Assembly (NCBI RefSeq): GCF_000829375.1
Contig: NZ_AP014624.1
Span: 1,116,001 to 1,180,000 of the forward strand
DNA length: 64,000 nucleotides
Direction of reading: 5' to 3'
From: Chryseobacterium sp. StRB126
GTDB taxonomy: Bacteria > Bacteroidota > Bacteroidia > Flavobacteriales > Weeksellaceae
Shown in pieces: positions 13,687-23,091 of the stretch; the first letter of the stretch is position 1; the number at the start of each line of letters is the position of its first letter. The notes under the pieces were generated by a model that saw only the letters and a program-made list of their open reading frames with translations, did no database searches and had not been told where the DNA came from. Both the position numbers and the translations under genes were made by a program.

Positions 13687-14058
13687 ATGAAAATAACCAA
13701 AAGACTATTGTTTCTGGATGATATAAGATACCCGATTGAAGCGTATCGTTATACCAAACAGGACATATTTCTCAGAAAAGACTGGCATATTGTTCGGAAT
13801 TACGATCAGTTTGTCAACAGGATTCTGGAAAAAGGACTTCCGGAAATGATTTCTTTTGATCATGACCTAGCAGATGAGCATTATCTGAAACCAGATGCAA
13901 AAGAATTTGTTGAGAAAACAGGTTATGATTGTGCCAAATGGCTGGTAGAATATTGTATGGATAACGATTTAGACTTACCGAGATTCTACTCTCACTCCAT
14001 GAACCCTGTAGGAAAGGAGAATATTGAAAAACTTTTAAAAAACTTTAAAAAATTGTAA
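13687..14058 (+). CDS. Cyclic-phosphate-processing receiver-domain protein (cREC)
   Basis: A 123-residue stand-alone receiver-like fold. The hallmark LFLDDIRYP at the N-terminus and ISFDHDLAD in the middle define the cREC family, which Burroughs and Aravind linked to RNA-repair operons and proposed to process cyclic phosphate ends. The acidic Asp pair and the DHD motif would form its active site. It sits 86 bases after the YkuK gene and 107 before the RNA ligase, in the same direction. Role inferred from family and context. Confidence 0.85.
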   Translation: MKITKRLLFLDDIRYPIEAYRYTKQDIFLRKDWHIVRNYDQFVNRILEKGLPEMISFDHDLADEHYLKPDAKEFVEKTGYDCAKWLVEYCMDNDLDLPRFYSHSMNPVGKENIEKLLKNFKKL

Positions 14059-14165
14059 TGAACATTTTCAGATTCATTCAGGATATCTTACCCTCACTTC
14101 ATGCACAAAGGCACATTACCCAAATGAAAAACAACCAATCAGAAATGATTAAAAACTAAAAAAAA

Positions 14166-15179
14166 ATGATTTTCAAAACATATAACTCTATAGAAAATGC
14201 TTACCAAACCCGCATGATCGATCAGATCAGGATGCAGGGCTTTTGGGATGAGGTTTTCATCGTGCAGGAAAAAGTTCACGGGGCTAATTTCTCTTTCTTT
14301 ACCGACGGAAAGGAAATTAAGATCGCCAAAAGAACAGCTTTCATTGAAAAAGAAGAGAAATTTTACAATGCACATCAGATTTTGGAACAATACAGAAAAA
14401 ATGTAATTAATTTGTTTCAAAAAGTGAAAACAATATACCCGAATGTTGAAACAGTAGTCATCTACGGTGAATTGTTCGGTGGCGGTTACAAACATAAAGA
14501 AGTAGAACCCGTAAAAGATGCTATAAAAGTGCAAAAAGGTATTGAATATGCACCTTACAACGATTTTTATGCATTCGACATTAAGTTGAATGGGGTTACT
14601 TATTTAGATACGGATATCATCAACTCAATTTTTGAAGAGACAGGGTTTTTCTATGCAAAAACCTTATTTCAAGGAACTTTAGAAGAAGCTTTGAGATTTC
14701 CTAATGTTTTCAATTCTAAAATCCCAACATGGTTAGGACTACCAGAATTGAATAATATGTGTGAAGGAACTATTATTAAGACTTTAAAAACCAGATATTT
14801 CGGGAACGGAGCCAGAGTCATTCTAAAAAATAAGAATGAAAAATGGATCGAAAAGTCTAAAATGGTTAGAAAACAGGAAAAAACAGTTCAGAAAACAGTT
14901 CATTTTAGCGAAACAGCTCAAAATATCTGGGAGGAAATCCAAAAATATGTAACGGCAAACAGGTTAAATAATGTTATGAGCAAAATTGGTGAATTTGAAC
15001 CCAAAATGATAGGGAAAGTCATAGGCCTTTTTGCACAGGACATTTTAGAAGATTTTGAAAAAGATTTTCCGTCAGTTTTCACTACAATAGAAAAAGATGA
15101 GCAGAAAAGGATCAACAAAAAATTGAATTCTGCAGTCATAGATTGTGTAAAAGAAGAGTTGATGACTCTTAAAGTTTAG
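14166..15179 (+). CDS. Rnl2-type RNA ligase
   Basis: ATP-dependent RNA ligase that seals 3'-OH/5'-phosphate RNA breaks through a lysyl-AMP intermediate. Motif I is EKVHGAN with the nucleophile Lys36, matching the KxHG signature of T4 Rnl2. Further nucleotidyltransferase motifs follow: AKRTAFI (Ia), YGELFGGG (III), EGTIIKT (IV) and VILKNKNEKW (V). Residues about 235-337 form a helical C-terminal domain. 337 residues is usual for the family. It is preceded by a short A-rich gap and followed by a terminator at 15181. With the tRNA array, receiver-domain protein and phosphoesterase, it makes tRNA repair or joining the likely task, which is inference. Confidence 0.93.
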   Translation: MIFKTYNSIENAYQTRMIDQIRMQGFWDEVFIVQEKVHGANFSFFTDGKEIKIAKRTAFIEKEEKFYNAHQILEQYRKNVINLFQKVKTIYPNVETVVIYGELFGGGYKHKEVEPVKDAIKVQKGIEYAPYNDFYAFDIKLNGVTYLDTDIINSIFEETGFFYAKTLFQGTLEEALRFPNVFNSKIPTWLGLPELNNMCEGTIIKTLKTRYFGNGARVILKNKNEKWIEKSKMVRKQEKTVQKTVHFSETAQNIWEEIQKYVTANRLNNVMSKIGEFEPKMIGKVIGLFAQDILEDFEKDFPSVFTTIEKDEQKRINKKLNSAVIDCVKEELMTLKV

Positions 15180-15180
15180 T

Positions 15181-15209
15181 TTCGGTAAATTTTTACCGGA
15201 ACTTTTTTA
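15181..15209 (+). terminator. Terminator after the RNA ligase gene
   Basis: Stem TTCGGTAAA / TTTACCGGAA with a small loop, then CTTTTTTA. It would split the RNA-repair set into two transcripts, or attenuate the second part. Confidence 0.7.
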
Positions 15210-15311
15210 TGTATAACCCAACCAGAACCTTCAAAAGGATATTTCAAATTTATCATTCTAAATATAGACTGAGAGCCTGGGAATAGAATGAAGAATCTCA
15301 AATATTCAATT

Positions 15312-15397
15312 TTCACAAAAATCTCAGTTGGAGGCGTGAAAATTCCCCTCCTTTGGAGGGGTGGCGAAAATTCAAAGAATTTTTGACGGGGTGGTTT
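15312..15397 (+). repeat. GC-rich palindromic repeat before the RNase Z-like gene
   Basis: About 85 bases with the core CCCCTCCTTTGGAGGGG, an AAAATTC-AAAG-AATTTTT hairpin and the end GACGGGGTGGTT. A second copy in the same orientation ends at 16450. Each copy sits 13-25 bases before a start codon. Repeats with this CCCCTCC...GGAGGGG core are common in Flavobacteriia. Confidence 0.6.
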
Positions 15398-15410
15398 AAA
15401 AAGAAAAACA

Positions 15411-16361
15411 ATGTTACAAGCAGAAATAAAAAGTCTTTTAAAAGAAGACATCAGTATATTAATAAAAGTTCCCAATTCAGGAAAGCATTATTTATGTGAT
15501 TGTGGGGAAGCCAGTTTGTTGACGGTAAAGGAAGCGCAGACGTTATCAGCAATATTCATCAGCCATACTCATATCGATCATTTTGCCAACTTTGACGGTA
15601 TTTTCAGACATCAGATTGGAAGTGGAGAAAAAGTAGTCATCTGTGGACCGAAGAATATTCACCAGCAAATTGAAGCCAGATTAAAATCCTACACATGGAA
15701 TTTAATAGCTGAAAATGCAATTGGATACGAGATCTGTGAAATTGTTTCCAAAGAAGAAATCAATGTTTACAGCCTTCGTCCTCCTTACTGGACACATGAA
15801 TTTGTAAAGACTCAGGATTTCCTTTTTGAAGATGAATATGTACATGTTGATTTTGCCATTCTGGATCACAAAACAGATTCCATTGCGTATCTGTTTAAAG
15901 AAAAAGATTCAGTGACTTTTCATGAAAATACTTCTGACTTTAAAAAAGGAAAATGGATCAGCGAATTGAAAAAAGCCTTTGAAAATAATATTTCTGACCA
16001 GGAAATTGAAATAGAAGGAACTTTATATAAATCCTCAGATCTATTTCATTTATTAACCAGAAATGAAGGTTATAAATTAGGAGTTATCATGGATCATGCA
16101 GTAGATGAAGACAATTATCAAAAGATAAAAACTGTTTTCAATCAGGCTGATATGGTTTATATTGAAACCTTTTATAAGGATACAGATCAGGAATTTGCAA
16201 AGATCAATTATCACAGTTTTGCTTCTGCATCAGGAAAAATCATGAAGGATTGCAAGGTGAAAGAAGCCATTCCAATCCACTTTTCAAGAAGATATACTGA
16301 AAATGATCAACAGGAAATTGAAACCGCTTTTTATAAAGCATTTCGAAATGAAAAAAACTAA
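15411..16361 (+). CDS. RNase Z-like metallo-beta-lactamase fold hydrolase
   Basis: 316 residues. The metal motif SHTHIDHFANFDG (HxHxDH) is intact near residue 45-55; later ligands are the Asp in GVIMDHA and the His in IHFSRRY. HFSxRY is a hallmark of RNase Z, the enzyme that cuts tRNA precursors 3' of the discriminator base. The protein lacks the usual long exosite arm, and the middle (130-215) is divergent, so it may act on other RNA ends. Being next to an RNA ligase and a tRNA array whose genes encode no CCA supports a tRNA-processing role. It is the first gene after a terminator and a palindromic repeat. Confidence 0.82.
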   Translation: MLQAEIKSLLKEDISILIKVPNSGKHYLCDCGEASLLTVKEAQTLSAIFISHTHIDHFANFDGIFRHQIGSGEKVVICGPKNIHQQIEARLKSYTWNLIAENAIGYEICEIVSKEEINVYSLRPPYWTHEFVKTQDFLFEDEYVHVDFAILDHKTDSIAYLFKEKDSVTFHENTSDFKKGKWISELKKAFENNISDQEIEIEGTLYKSSDLFHLLTRNEGYKLGVIMDHAVDEDNYQKIKTVFNQADMVYIETFYKDTDQEFAKINYHSFASASGKIMKDCKVKEAIPIHFSRRYTENDQQEIETAFYKAFRNEKN

Positions 16362-16372
16362 GATTCCACTCC

Positions 16373-16450
16373 TTCACAAAAATTTAAGTTGAAGACGTGA
16401 TATTCCCCTCTTCTGGAGGGGTGTCAAATCTGTGATTTGAAGGGGTGGTT
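16373..16450 (+). repeat. GC-rich palindromic repeat before the phosphoesterase gene
   Basis: Second copy of the repeat at 15312: TTCACAAAAAT start, CCCCTCTTCTGGAGGGG core, CAAATCTGTGATTTG hairpin, and AGGGGTGGTT end, 25 bases before the ATG at 16475. Confidence 0.6.
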
Positions 16451-16474
16451 CAATAAACAACAAAAACTAAAGAA

Positions 16475-17038
16475 ATGAAACCCAATATATTTTTTACAGC
16501 AGACCATCATTTTGGTCACGAAAATATTATAAAATTCTCTGAAAGACCTTTTGAGTCTCCAGAGCAAATGAATGAAGAGCTCATTAAAAGATGGAATGAA
16601 AGAATCAATCCCGGAGATACAGTCTACCATTTAGGAGACTTCAGTCTTGGAAAGCCGGATTTTACAAAAGAAATCTTAGATCAGCTGAATGGAAATATCC
16701 ATTTGATAAAAGGTAATCATGAAGGAGCAGCTTTAACATATCCTAAACGATTTGCTTCCATCAGGGATTATCACGAGCTGAAAATTGATGAACCGGATAA
16801 TAGCAACGGAAAACAGAAAATCATTCTCTTCCATTACGCCATGCGAACCTGGAATGGCTCCCATCGCGGAGTCTGGCAGTTATATGGACACTCACACGGA
16901 ACATTACAGGATGATGAAATGGCATTGAGCTTTGATGTAGGAGTAGATTGCCACAATTTTTACCCGATTTCTTACGAAGAAGTGAAGGAAATCATGAAAA
17001 AGAAAAAATGGACACCACCATTTGGGCCTCGGGAGTAA
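16475..17038 (+). CDS. Calcineurin-like metallophosphoesterase
   Basis: 187 residues with the complete two-metal motif set: ADHHFGHEN, HLGDFSLG, IKGNHEG, and LYGHSHGTL near the end, with FHYAM between. It is a small single-domain phosphoesterase. In RNA-repair operons such enzymes are proposed to remove terminal 2',3'-cyclic or 3'-phosphates before ligation; the exact substrate here is not visible. It starts after the palindromic repeat and is followed at 35 bases by the first exonuclease, so they are likely co-transcribed. Confidence 0.85.
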   Translation: MKPNIFFTADHHFGHENIIKFSERPFESPEQMNEELIKRWNERINPGDTVYHLGDFSLGKPDFTKEILDQLNGNIHLIKGNHEGAALTYPKRFASIRDYHELKIDEPDNSNGKQKIILFHYAMRTWNGSHRGVWQLYGHSHGTLQDDEMALSFDVGVDCHNFYPISYEEVKEIMKKKKWTPPFGPRE

Positions 17039-17073
17039 TTTTACTTACTCTCATTACTATTTTACTAATAACT

Positions 17074-17619
17074 ATGAAAACAACTAATCAAATCATAATT
17101 GTCGATTTGGAAGCTACCTGTTGGGAAAACGACAGGATTCCAATCGGACAGAAAGTCGATATTATCGAAATGGGAATTTGTAAACTGGATCTGATATCCA
17201 ATACCATTTCACAAAAACAAAGCATTTATGTTATTCCCGAAAGATCAGAAATCAATAGCTTTTGTACAAAGCTAACGGGAATTACACCGCAATTGATAGA
17301 AGAGAAAGGAATCTATTTTGAAGAAGCCTGTGAGAAGATCAGGGATGAATACAATCCTGAATTGCTCACCTGGGCCGGATACGGAAACTTCGACAGAGAG
17401 CAGATCATCGAACAAAGTGATTGGCTTGGAATAGAAAATCCTTTTTCAGAACAATACCTGGATGTAATGTACGAATTCAAAAGACATTTCAGATTATATA
17501 AATCTATGGGACTGAAAAGAGCCCTGGATTATCTGAAAATGGATTTCGAGGGAAATCATCATAGCGGAGCAGACGATGCTTATAACACAGCCAAAATTCT
17601 CAATAAGATTTTGGAGTAA
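17074..17619 (+). CDS. DEDDh 3'-5' exonuclease, copy 1
   Basis: A 181-residue RNase T/ERI-1-like exonuclease. Exo I is VDLEATCWEN, Exo II has the Asp in YGNFDREQ, Exo III is HHSGADDAYNTA with the catalytic His and Asp. I chose ATG 17074 (MKTTNQIIIVDLEAT) rather than the longer frame starting at 16948, which overlaps the phosphoesterase, because the tandem paralogue at 17689 begins MKTTENILIIDLEAT. Such enzymes trim single-stranded or stem-loop RNA 3' ends and suit the end-processing role of this operon. Confidence 0.88.
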   Translation: MKTTNQIIIVDLEATCWENDRIPIGQKVDIIEMGICKLDLISNTISQKQSIYVIPERSEINSFCTKLTGITPQLIEEKGIYFEEACEKIRDEYNPELLTWAGYGNFDREQIIEQSDWLGIENPFSEQYLDVMYEFKRHFRLYKSMGLKRALDYLKMDFEGNHHSGADDAYNTAKILNKILE

Positions 17620-17688
17620 TTATTTGAATGGAAGTTGAAGATTCGGAACAATAAATAACTTCCATTTTTTAATCTTAAATAAAAAACA

Positions 17689-18240
17689 ATGAAAACAACA
17701 GAAAATATACTCATTATAGACCTTGAAGCCACGTGTTGGGAAAACCGCCCACCGAGAGGTCAGGAAAGCGAGATCATAGAAATCGGGGTGTGTATTATGA
17801 ATGCAAAAACCGGTAAGATCTCCAAAAATGAAGGGATTTTAATAAAACCTCAATATTCAAAAGTAAGCCCGTTTTGTACGGAACTTACCACCCTTACCCA
17901 AAATATGCTGGATAGTGAGGGCATTATGCTGGATGATGCATTTGATATTCTGAGAGCAGAATACGATTCAGAAGAGCTAACCTGGGCAAGCTATGGAAAC
18001 TATGATCTGAATATGCTTCAGGACCAGGCCAGAAGATTTTATCTGGATTATCCTTTACATGACGATCATATCAATGTGAAAACATTATTTGGGCAGATTC
18101 ATCCTACTGTAAGAAAAAGTGTAGGAATGCAGAGAGCACTCAATGAACTTGGGTTTAAGCTTGATGGCACGCATCACAGAGGTGTTGATGATGCCAGAAA
18201 TATTGCCAAAATTTTGCATTGGTGTCTGCAGAATAATTAA
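17689..18240 (+). CDS. DEDDh 3'-5' exonuclease, copy 2
   Basis: A 183-residue tandem paralogue of the preceding gene, with the same three motifs: IDLEATCWEN, YGNYDLNM and THHRGVDDARNIAK. The two share the opening and Exo motifs but differ through the middle, so the duplication is not recent and the pair may have different substrates. A terminator at 18271 follows, closing the RNA-repair operon. Confidence 0.88.
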   Translation: MKTTENILIIDLEATCWENRPPRGQESEIIEIGVCIMNAKTGKISKNEGILIKPQYSKVSPFCTELTTLTQNMLDSEGIMLDDAFDILRAEYDSEELTWASYGNYDLNMLQDQARRFYLDYPLHDDHINVKTLFGQIHPTVRKSVGMQRALNELGFKLDGTHHRGVDDARNIAKILHWCLQNN

Positions 18241-18270
18241 AATTCAGCAGAAATAAAATAATTGATTATT

Positions 18271-18303
18271 AGAGATTGTTCCAGCGTGTTCAGTCTCTTT
18301 TTT
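18271..18303 (+). terminator. Terminator after the exonuclease pair
   Basis: AGAGATTG / CAGTCTCT stem (one G-U), 12-base loop, then TTTTTT. Confidence 0.8.
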
Positions 18304-18327
18304 ATGGATTACTTTATTTTTATAATT

Positions 18328-18335
18328 TACCTTTG
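18328..18335 (+). promoter_or_regulatory. -7 promoter box for the PIF1-like helicase
   Basis: TACCTTTG, a perfect TAnnTTTG, only seven bases before the TTG start at 18343. Confidence 0.55.
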
Positions 18336-18342
18336 ATAAAAA

Positions 18343-20325
18343 TTGTATCCCTTGGAGGAACTCATCGAATTACTTGAACATACCAACAGAAGTGTATTCC
18401 TGACAGGAAAAGCAGGAACGGGAAAAACAACCTTCTTGAATAACTTTGTAAAGGAAACACACAAAAAACATATCATCGTTGCCCCCACAGGGATTGCAGC
18501 CATTAATGCCGGTGGGGTAACCATACATTCGTTGTTTGCGATTCCTTCACGTACATTTGTGCCTACTACAGAGCCTGTTGATCCTAATCTTGCGATGAAT
18601 ATCAATGAGCTGTTTCCTCATTTTAAGTACAGAAAAGAAAAACTGGATTTTTTTCGGGAGATCGAGCTCATTATCATTGATGAAGTATCCATGCTGAGAG
18701 CCGATTTATTAGATATGATGGATCATTCGTTAAGAAGGGTGAGACGAAATCAGTTGCCATTCGGTGGAGCACAGCTGTTGTTAATTGGAGACTTGTATCA
18801 GTTACCTCCCGTAGTGAGAGACGATTCTGAACGGATTTTATCAAAATACTACGAAACTCCGTTTTTCTTTTCAGCCAAAGCATTACAAAATCTACGGTTA
18901 ATTACAGTAGAACTTACGACAGTCTACCGCCAGCAGGATGAAGAATTTCTGGAAATATTGGATGCTGTACGGCATGCAGATTTCCGCGAATTGGATTTTG
19001 AAAAACTGAACTCCAGATACAATCCTGATTTTGAGCCAGAAGATGAAACGTATATTCATTTGTGTTCTCATAACCGTATGGCAGATCATATTAACCAGAG
19101 AAAACTGGCAGAGCTAGGGACAGAATCATTGTTGTACAAAGCCTCAGTGATTGGTGAATTTAAAGAAACCCAGTATCCGATTGATGAAACTTTAGAACTG
19201 AAGGTAGGCGCTCAGATTATGTTCATCAGAAATGATTCATCACCCGAAAAAAACTTTTATAACGGGAAGTTAGCCGAAATTTCCTATCTCGATGAAGACA
19301 CCATAAAAGCTGTGTTGGATGGAAGTAAGAAAGAAATAACTCTCACTACGGAAGTCTGGGAACAAAAAAGATATACGCTGGATGCCGATAAAAATATTAA
19401 AACGGAAGTGCTGGGAAGTTTCGAACAATATCCTGTTCGGTTGGCCTGGGCAGTTACTATTCACAAAAGTCAAGGACTGACATTTGACCGTGTTATCATT
19501 GATGCCGGAAGGTCTTTTGCAAGCGGGCAGGTGTATGTCGCATTAAGTCGTTGCCGAACCCTGAATGGAATCGTTTTGAAATCTGAAATTTCACAGAATG
19601 CTATATTCAGAGACCATAGGATTGAAGACTTTCAAAATTCTACCAATGTGAATGACGGTTTACTCCCAATCATTGAACATGAAAAATATGATTATACATT
19701 GCATAAAGTTCAGATGACAGTAGATGCAGGCTGGTTAAAAGAAGCTGTAATGAACTGGAAAGACATAATCCTTACTTCCGGAATACCAGATCCGGAGAAA
19801 GCCAATGCTTTGTATGATGAATTTGAAAGAGAAAGTGACCATCTTTTTAAAGTATCCGAAAAATTTAAAAAAGTCATCCGTTTGAAATTATCAGATTTTA
19901 TCAATGGAGAAATTCTATGGAGTGAGCTGGAAGAAAAATGTTCTGGTGCTGTTAACTTTTTCTATAAAAATGCAGCAGAAAAAATTTTATTGCCTTTGAA
20001 AAACCTTTACACAGAAACGATAGGAACCAAAGGCTTAAAAACCTTCAATGAAGAAACAAAGAAATTTTTACATGACCTGGAAGAATATATTGAAAGACTA
20101 AAAGCCTGTTGTCTATTAGATATTTCTTTATTTAACAAAGAAATTGAAATGGATACTTCCATAACAGTTGTTAAAAAGCCAACCCATATGATCACTTTTG
20201 AGTTATTTGATGAAGGAATGCCTCCTTTTGAAATTGCTGAAAAAAGAAACCTTACCCTTGCAACGGTATACAGGCATCTTGCAAAAATGGGTTTAACCGA
20301 AGTAGAAAGAACTTTTAAACAGTAA
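18343..20325 (+). CDS. PIF1/RecD-like superfamily 1B helicase with C-terminal HTH
   Basis: 660 residues. Walker A GKAGTGKT at 22-29, Walker B IIIDEVSML near 110, a Gln motif GDLYQLPPV, and the RecD-type C-terminal motif TIHKSQGLTFDRVIID with VALSRCR. The last 35 residues (PPFEIAEKRNLTLATVYRHL) form a winged-helix/HTH like the one in RQC-like and HTH_40 proteins. It should unwind DNA or RNA-DNA duplexes. The frame has no ATG before Walker A, so the start is TTG at 18343 or another weak codon nearby (TTG 18352). It has its own promoter box and stands after the repair operon's terminator, so a link to RNA repair is only by position. Confidence 0.88.
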   Translation: MYPLEELIELLEHTNRSVFLTGKAGTGKTTFLNNFVKETHKKHIIVAPTGIAAINAGGVTIHSLFAIPSRTFVPTTEPVDPNLAMNINELFPHFKYRKEKLDFFREIELIIIDEVSMLRADLLDMMDHSLRRVRRNQLPFGGAQLLLIGDLYQLPPVVRDDSERILSKYYETPFFFSAKALQNLRLITVELTTVYRQQDEEFLEILDAVRHADFRELDFEKLNSRYNPDFEPEDETYIHLCSHNRMADHINQRKLAELGTESLLYKASVIGEFKETQYPIDETLELKVGAQIMFIRNDSSPEKNFYNGKLAEISYLDEDTIKAVLDGSKKEITLTTEVWEQKRYTLDADKNIKTEVLGSFEQYPVRLAWAVTIHKSQGLTFDRVIIDAGRSFASGQVYVALSRCRTLNGIVLKSEISQNAIFRDHRIEDFQNSTNVNDGLLPIIEHEKYDYTLHKVQMTVDAGWLKEAVMNWKDIILTSGIPDPEKANALYDEFERESDHLFKVSEKFKKVIRLKLSDFINGEILWSELEEKCSGAVNFFYKNAAEKILLPLKNLYTETIGTKGLKTFNEETKKFLHDLEEYIERLKACCLLDISLFNKEIEMDTSITVVKKPTHMITFELFDEGMPPFEIAEKRNLTLATVYRHLAKMGLTEVERTFKQ

Positions 20326-20556
20326 TTTTATAGGGTAATGAAGAATGTCTTTTCCATAATCAAAATAGAAATAATAGTGGGGCAACCCGGATGTATTTTG
20401 ATTCATATATCTTTTAACAAAAAGAATTAAATCCTGGTTATAAATAGCTGTATAATGGTTTTATTAACTTAAAGTTTTGTTAAAAAATTCACTTTTTGGG
20501 GATAATTTACTGCCTGTCAGTCATTTTTTTATATTTTAGCCGTCAAGAGTGAATTT

Positions 20557-23091
20557 ATGTTTATTGACGAAGAGTTTAAAACTATATATTTAAACTATAA
20601 AATCAAGGAGATTATTCCTTTCCTGAAGAAACTTACACCCAAAGATAAAAAAGAAGTTGCTGCCACTTTAAAGAAACATATCAATAAAGAATGGGGGCAC
20701 AATACAATATCGGTGTTGGCTGCTTTGGCATGCAGTAAAACGAAGGATGAATATGAAAAGATGAGACCGGGATTTTATTCCATTCCGGTAGAACTTGTTG
20801 ATGAACTTTTTGAGAGCCATGTTCCTGATTGGATTGGAGAAAGTTACTTATTTCTTGATGGATTCGATTATCTGAAAGTATTGGAATGGGAGCAGAAAGG
20901 CTATCTTACCCTTCATGATGAAATTTGGGCATCATTGCTCTCTTCATCATCAAGAACAGAAGAAATACTGTTTACCTATCCAGCAACGTTGCAATCTCAT
21001 ATCTGGTTTTTGTTTGATCATGAATGCAGCATCACATCTGTTTATGATAACAGAAGCTGGAAAGATGTGTTGAAAAACCTTGTTCAGGAAAAGAAAATAG
21101 ATCGTTCGAGAGCCCTTAAAGCAAGTCTTGCGGCGATTAACTTTAATTTTTCAAAAGAACATAATACATGGTTCCTTGAGTTTTTTGCTTATCTGGAACC
21201 TTCTCAAAAAGAAATTCTGGAATTACAGGATGAAATGTTTATGATATTTCATTCCACTCAACATTCACTGTTTCCTGGGGTATTAAAGATGATCAATCCG
21301 GTTATTGCAGAAAACGATTTTAAAACAGAAGACTTTTTACAGGCTACAGAATCTTTAATGACTCTCCCAACAAAGAATATTGTTAATGCATCGCTTCAGG
21401 CACTCGAGAAAATAGCGAAAGACAATAAGGAATATCATGAAGCAATATGTCTTTCTCTGATGCCTGTTTTTCTTAATAAAGATAAAACGCTTCAAACGAA
21501 AGGAGCCAAAATTATTGTTAAATATGGAGATCTGCAATCAGAAAAGATAAGGAAGGAACTTACATTTTATACAACATCATTTCTTTCTGATACTCAGACT
21601 TTACTGGAAAAATTCATTATAGAAAACGAAGTCATTGAAAATAAAGAAGAACAGAATTATGCAGTTGATTCATGGCATGTATCACAGCCTATTACTCCTG
21701 TAGAGTCCATAGATGATTTTATTTTCCTGGCTTCTCAGATCTTCAATAATAATGAAACCTATCACATTGATTTGTTTCTGGATGCTCTCATTAGATTCAA
21801 TGGTGAATTTGAGGAAGAACATTTTAATCAGCTTGAACCTGCTTTTAATGCGGCATTTAAAAGGAAAGATACCGTAGGGTTTCAACATTTGATGGCGACC
21901 TTTGTTATTAATTACGGTTTGCTGAAGCAAAAAAATAAATCAAAAGTAGTATCGGAGGCTTATTTAGGATTTCCAACACTCGAAAACTGGAGTGAAAAAA
22001 GAACCCCTTTTATTTTCAGAGCTTACCATCAGCTTTTGTTAGGAATATTTGAATTCTTAAAAGAAAACAAACAACTTCCACTACTTTCTGTTCCAGAATA
22101 TACACCTTGCTGGATTACCATTAATACTCTTGTAGATAAATTAAAAATCTACCAGCAGCGAGGAAGGAAACCTATTCCTTTTGATCTTGAGATTGCCATA
22201 CTTCGGGTAGAAAAAGAAAACCTGAAAAAAGGAGAACAATATGCAAGAGAGCAACTTAATGAGGAATATTACGATTTTCTAAAGCCAGTTTTTGAACAGG
22301 ACTATTTTAAAAATTATTACGAAAAAGAATTTCTTGACGGCAGCTTCGACTGGAAATTAGGATATAAGAAAATCTATAAATGGAATAGCACAGAAGAAGT
22401 TCCCCAATCATTAATATCTATTGAAAATAACAAAGAATTGCCTGAAAATGCTTCATTTTTAGACCATCTTTTTAATTCTCATCATACCATCTATCAGGAT
22501 GATCTGATTCGGACTTTATATACGGCTCCTTACTTTTCAGGATCTTTAGCCGCCAGAAAATACAATGGCGATTTGTCCTGTTCTGCCTACCAATATGATA
22601 TAAAAGGAAATATAGAATTCCTTGATGCCTGGATGAAATTGAATCTGCCGTTTCAGTCTGTGCATTATTTAGTAATGTCTGCAGGATTATTTCATAAAGA
22701 TAAAACATTCTCTGGTATAGCTTTTGAAGCCTTTATTAATAAGGCTGTTTCAGAAGATTTTAATATTCATGAACTGGGAATTATAATTGGTAAAAAGATC
22801 AATTTCGAATGGGCTCCTGTCAAAAGGTTTACAGATGGGCTATCCGGATTTATTAATCTGACTGCCAGTCATAACCAGGCCTTTGAAAAACTGTTGATAT
22901 CCATTCTTTCAACAGTAGAAAAACCGGTTTTTAATCTTAAAAAGCTATTAGAGCTTTATTATGAACTGCTGAACCAAAACAGAACCAAAGTAAGTGAGAA
23001 AATTGCTGAAGTTCTTAAAGAGTGGGAAAACGAAAATAACCTGAAAAAAATTATACATCAAATTAAAACACATGAAAGAAAGACTTTATGA
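20557..23091 (+). CDS. Large DUF6493-like protein, paralogue 1
   Basis: 844 residues, no signal peptide or membrane helix, predicted to be largely helical like a HEAT-type repeat scaffold. The last 100 residues contain the signature EWAPVKRFTDGLSGF and NLKKLLELYYELL, shared with the next gene. I recognise it as the family named DUF6493, seen near SWIM-domain and MoxR/vWA genes in other bacteria; function unknown. It overlaps the next gene by 20 bases. A near-consensus box TATATTTT lies about 25 bases upstream of the ATG. The 230-base gap before it holds nothing else. Confidence 0.7.
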   Translation: MFIDEEFKTIYLNYKIKEIIPFLKKLTPKDKKEVAATLKKHINKEWGHNTISVLAALACSKTKDEYEKMRPGFYSIPVELVDELFESHVPDWIGESYLFLDGFDYLKVLEWEQKGYLTLHDEIWASLLSSSSRTEEILFTYPATLQSHIWFLFDHECSITSVYDNRSWKDVLKNLVQEKKIDRSRALKASLAAINFNFSKEHNTWFLEFFAYLEPSQKEILELQDEMFMIFHSTQHSLFPGVLKMINPVIAENDFKTEDFLQATESLMTLPTKNIVNASLQALEKIAKDNKEYHEAICLSLMPVFLNKDKTLQTKGAKIIVKYGDLQSEKIRKELTFYTTSFLSDTQTLLEKFIIENEVIENKEEQNYAVDSWHVSQPITPVESIDDFIFLASQIFNNNETYHIDLFLDALIRFNGEFEEEHFNQLEPAFNAAFKRKDTVGFQHLMATFVINYGLLKQKNKSKVVSEAYLGFPTLENWSEKRTPFIFRAYHQLLLGIFEFLKENKQLPLLSVPEYTPCWITINTLVDKLKIYQQRGRKPIPFDLEIAILRVEKENLKKGEQYAREQLNEEYYDFLKPVFEQDYFKNYYEKEFLDGSFDWKLGYKKIYKWNSTEEVPQSLISIENNKELPENASFLDHLFNSHHTIYQDDLIRTLYTAPYFSGSLAARKYNGDLSCSAYQYDIKGNIEFLDAWMKLNLPFQSVHYLVMSAGLFHKDKTFSGIAFEAFINKAVSEDFNIHELGIIIGKKINFEWAPVKRFTDGLSGFINLTASHNQAFEKLLISILSTVEKPVFNLKKLLELYYELLNQNRTKVSEKIAEVLKEWENENNLKKIIHQIKTHERKTL

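Noticed and set aside
16948..17073. Upstream extension of exonuclease copy 1
   Set aside because: It overlaps the phosphoesterase gene in another frame, and the tandem paralogue starts at the equivalent of 17074.
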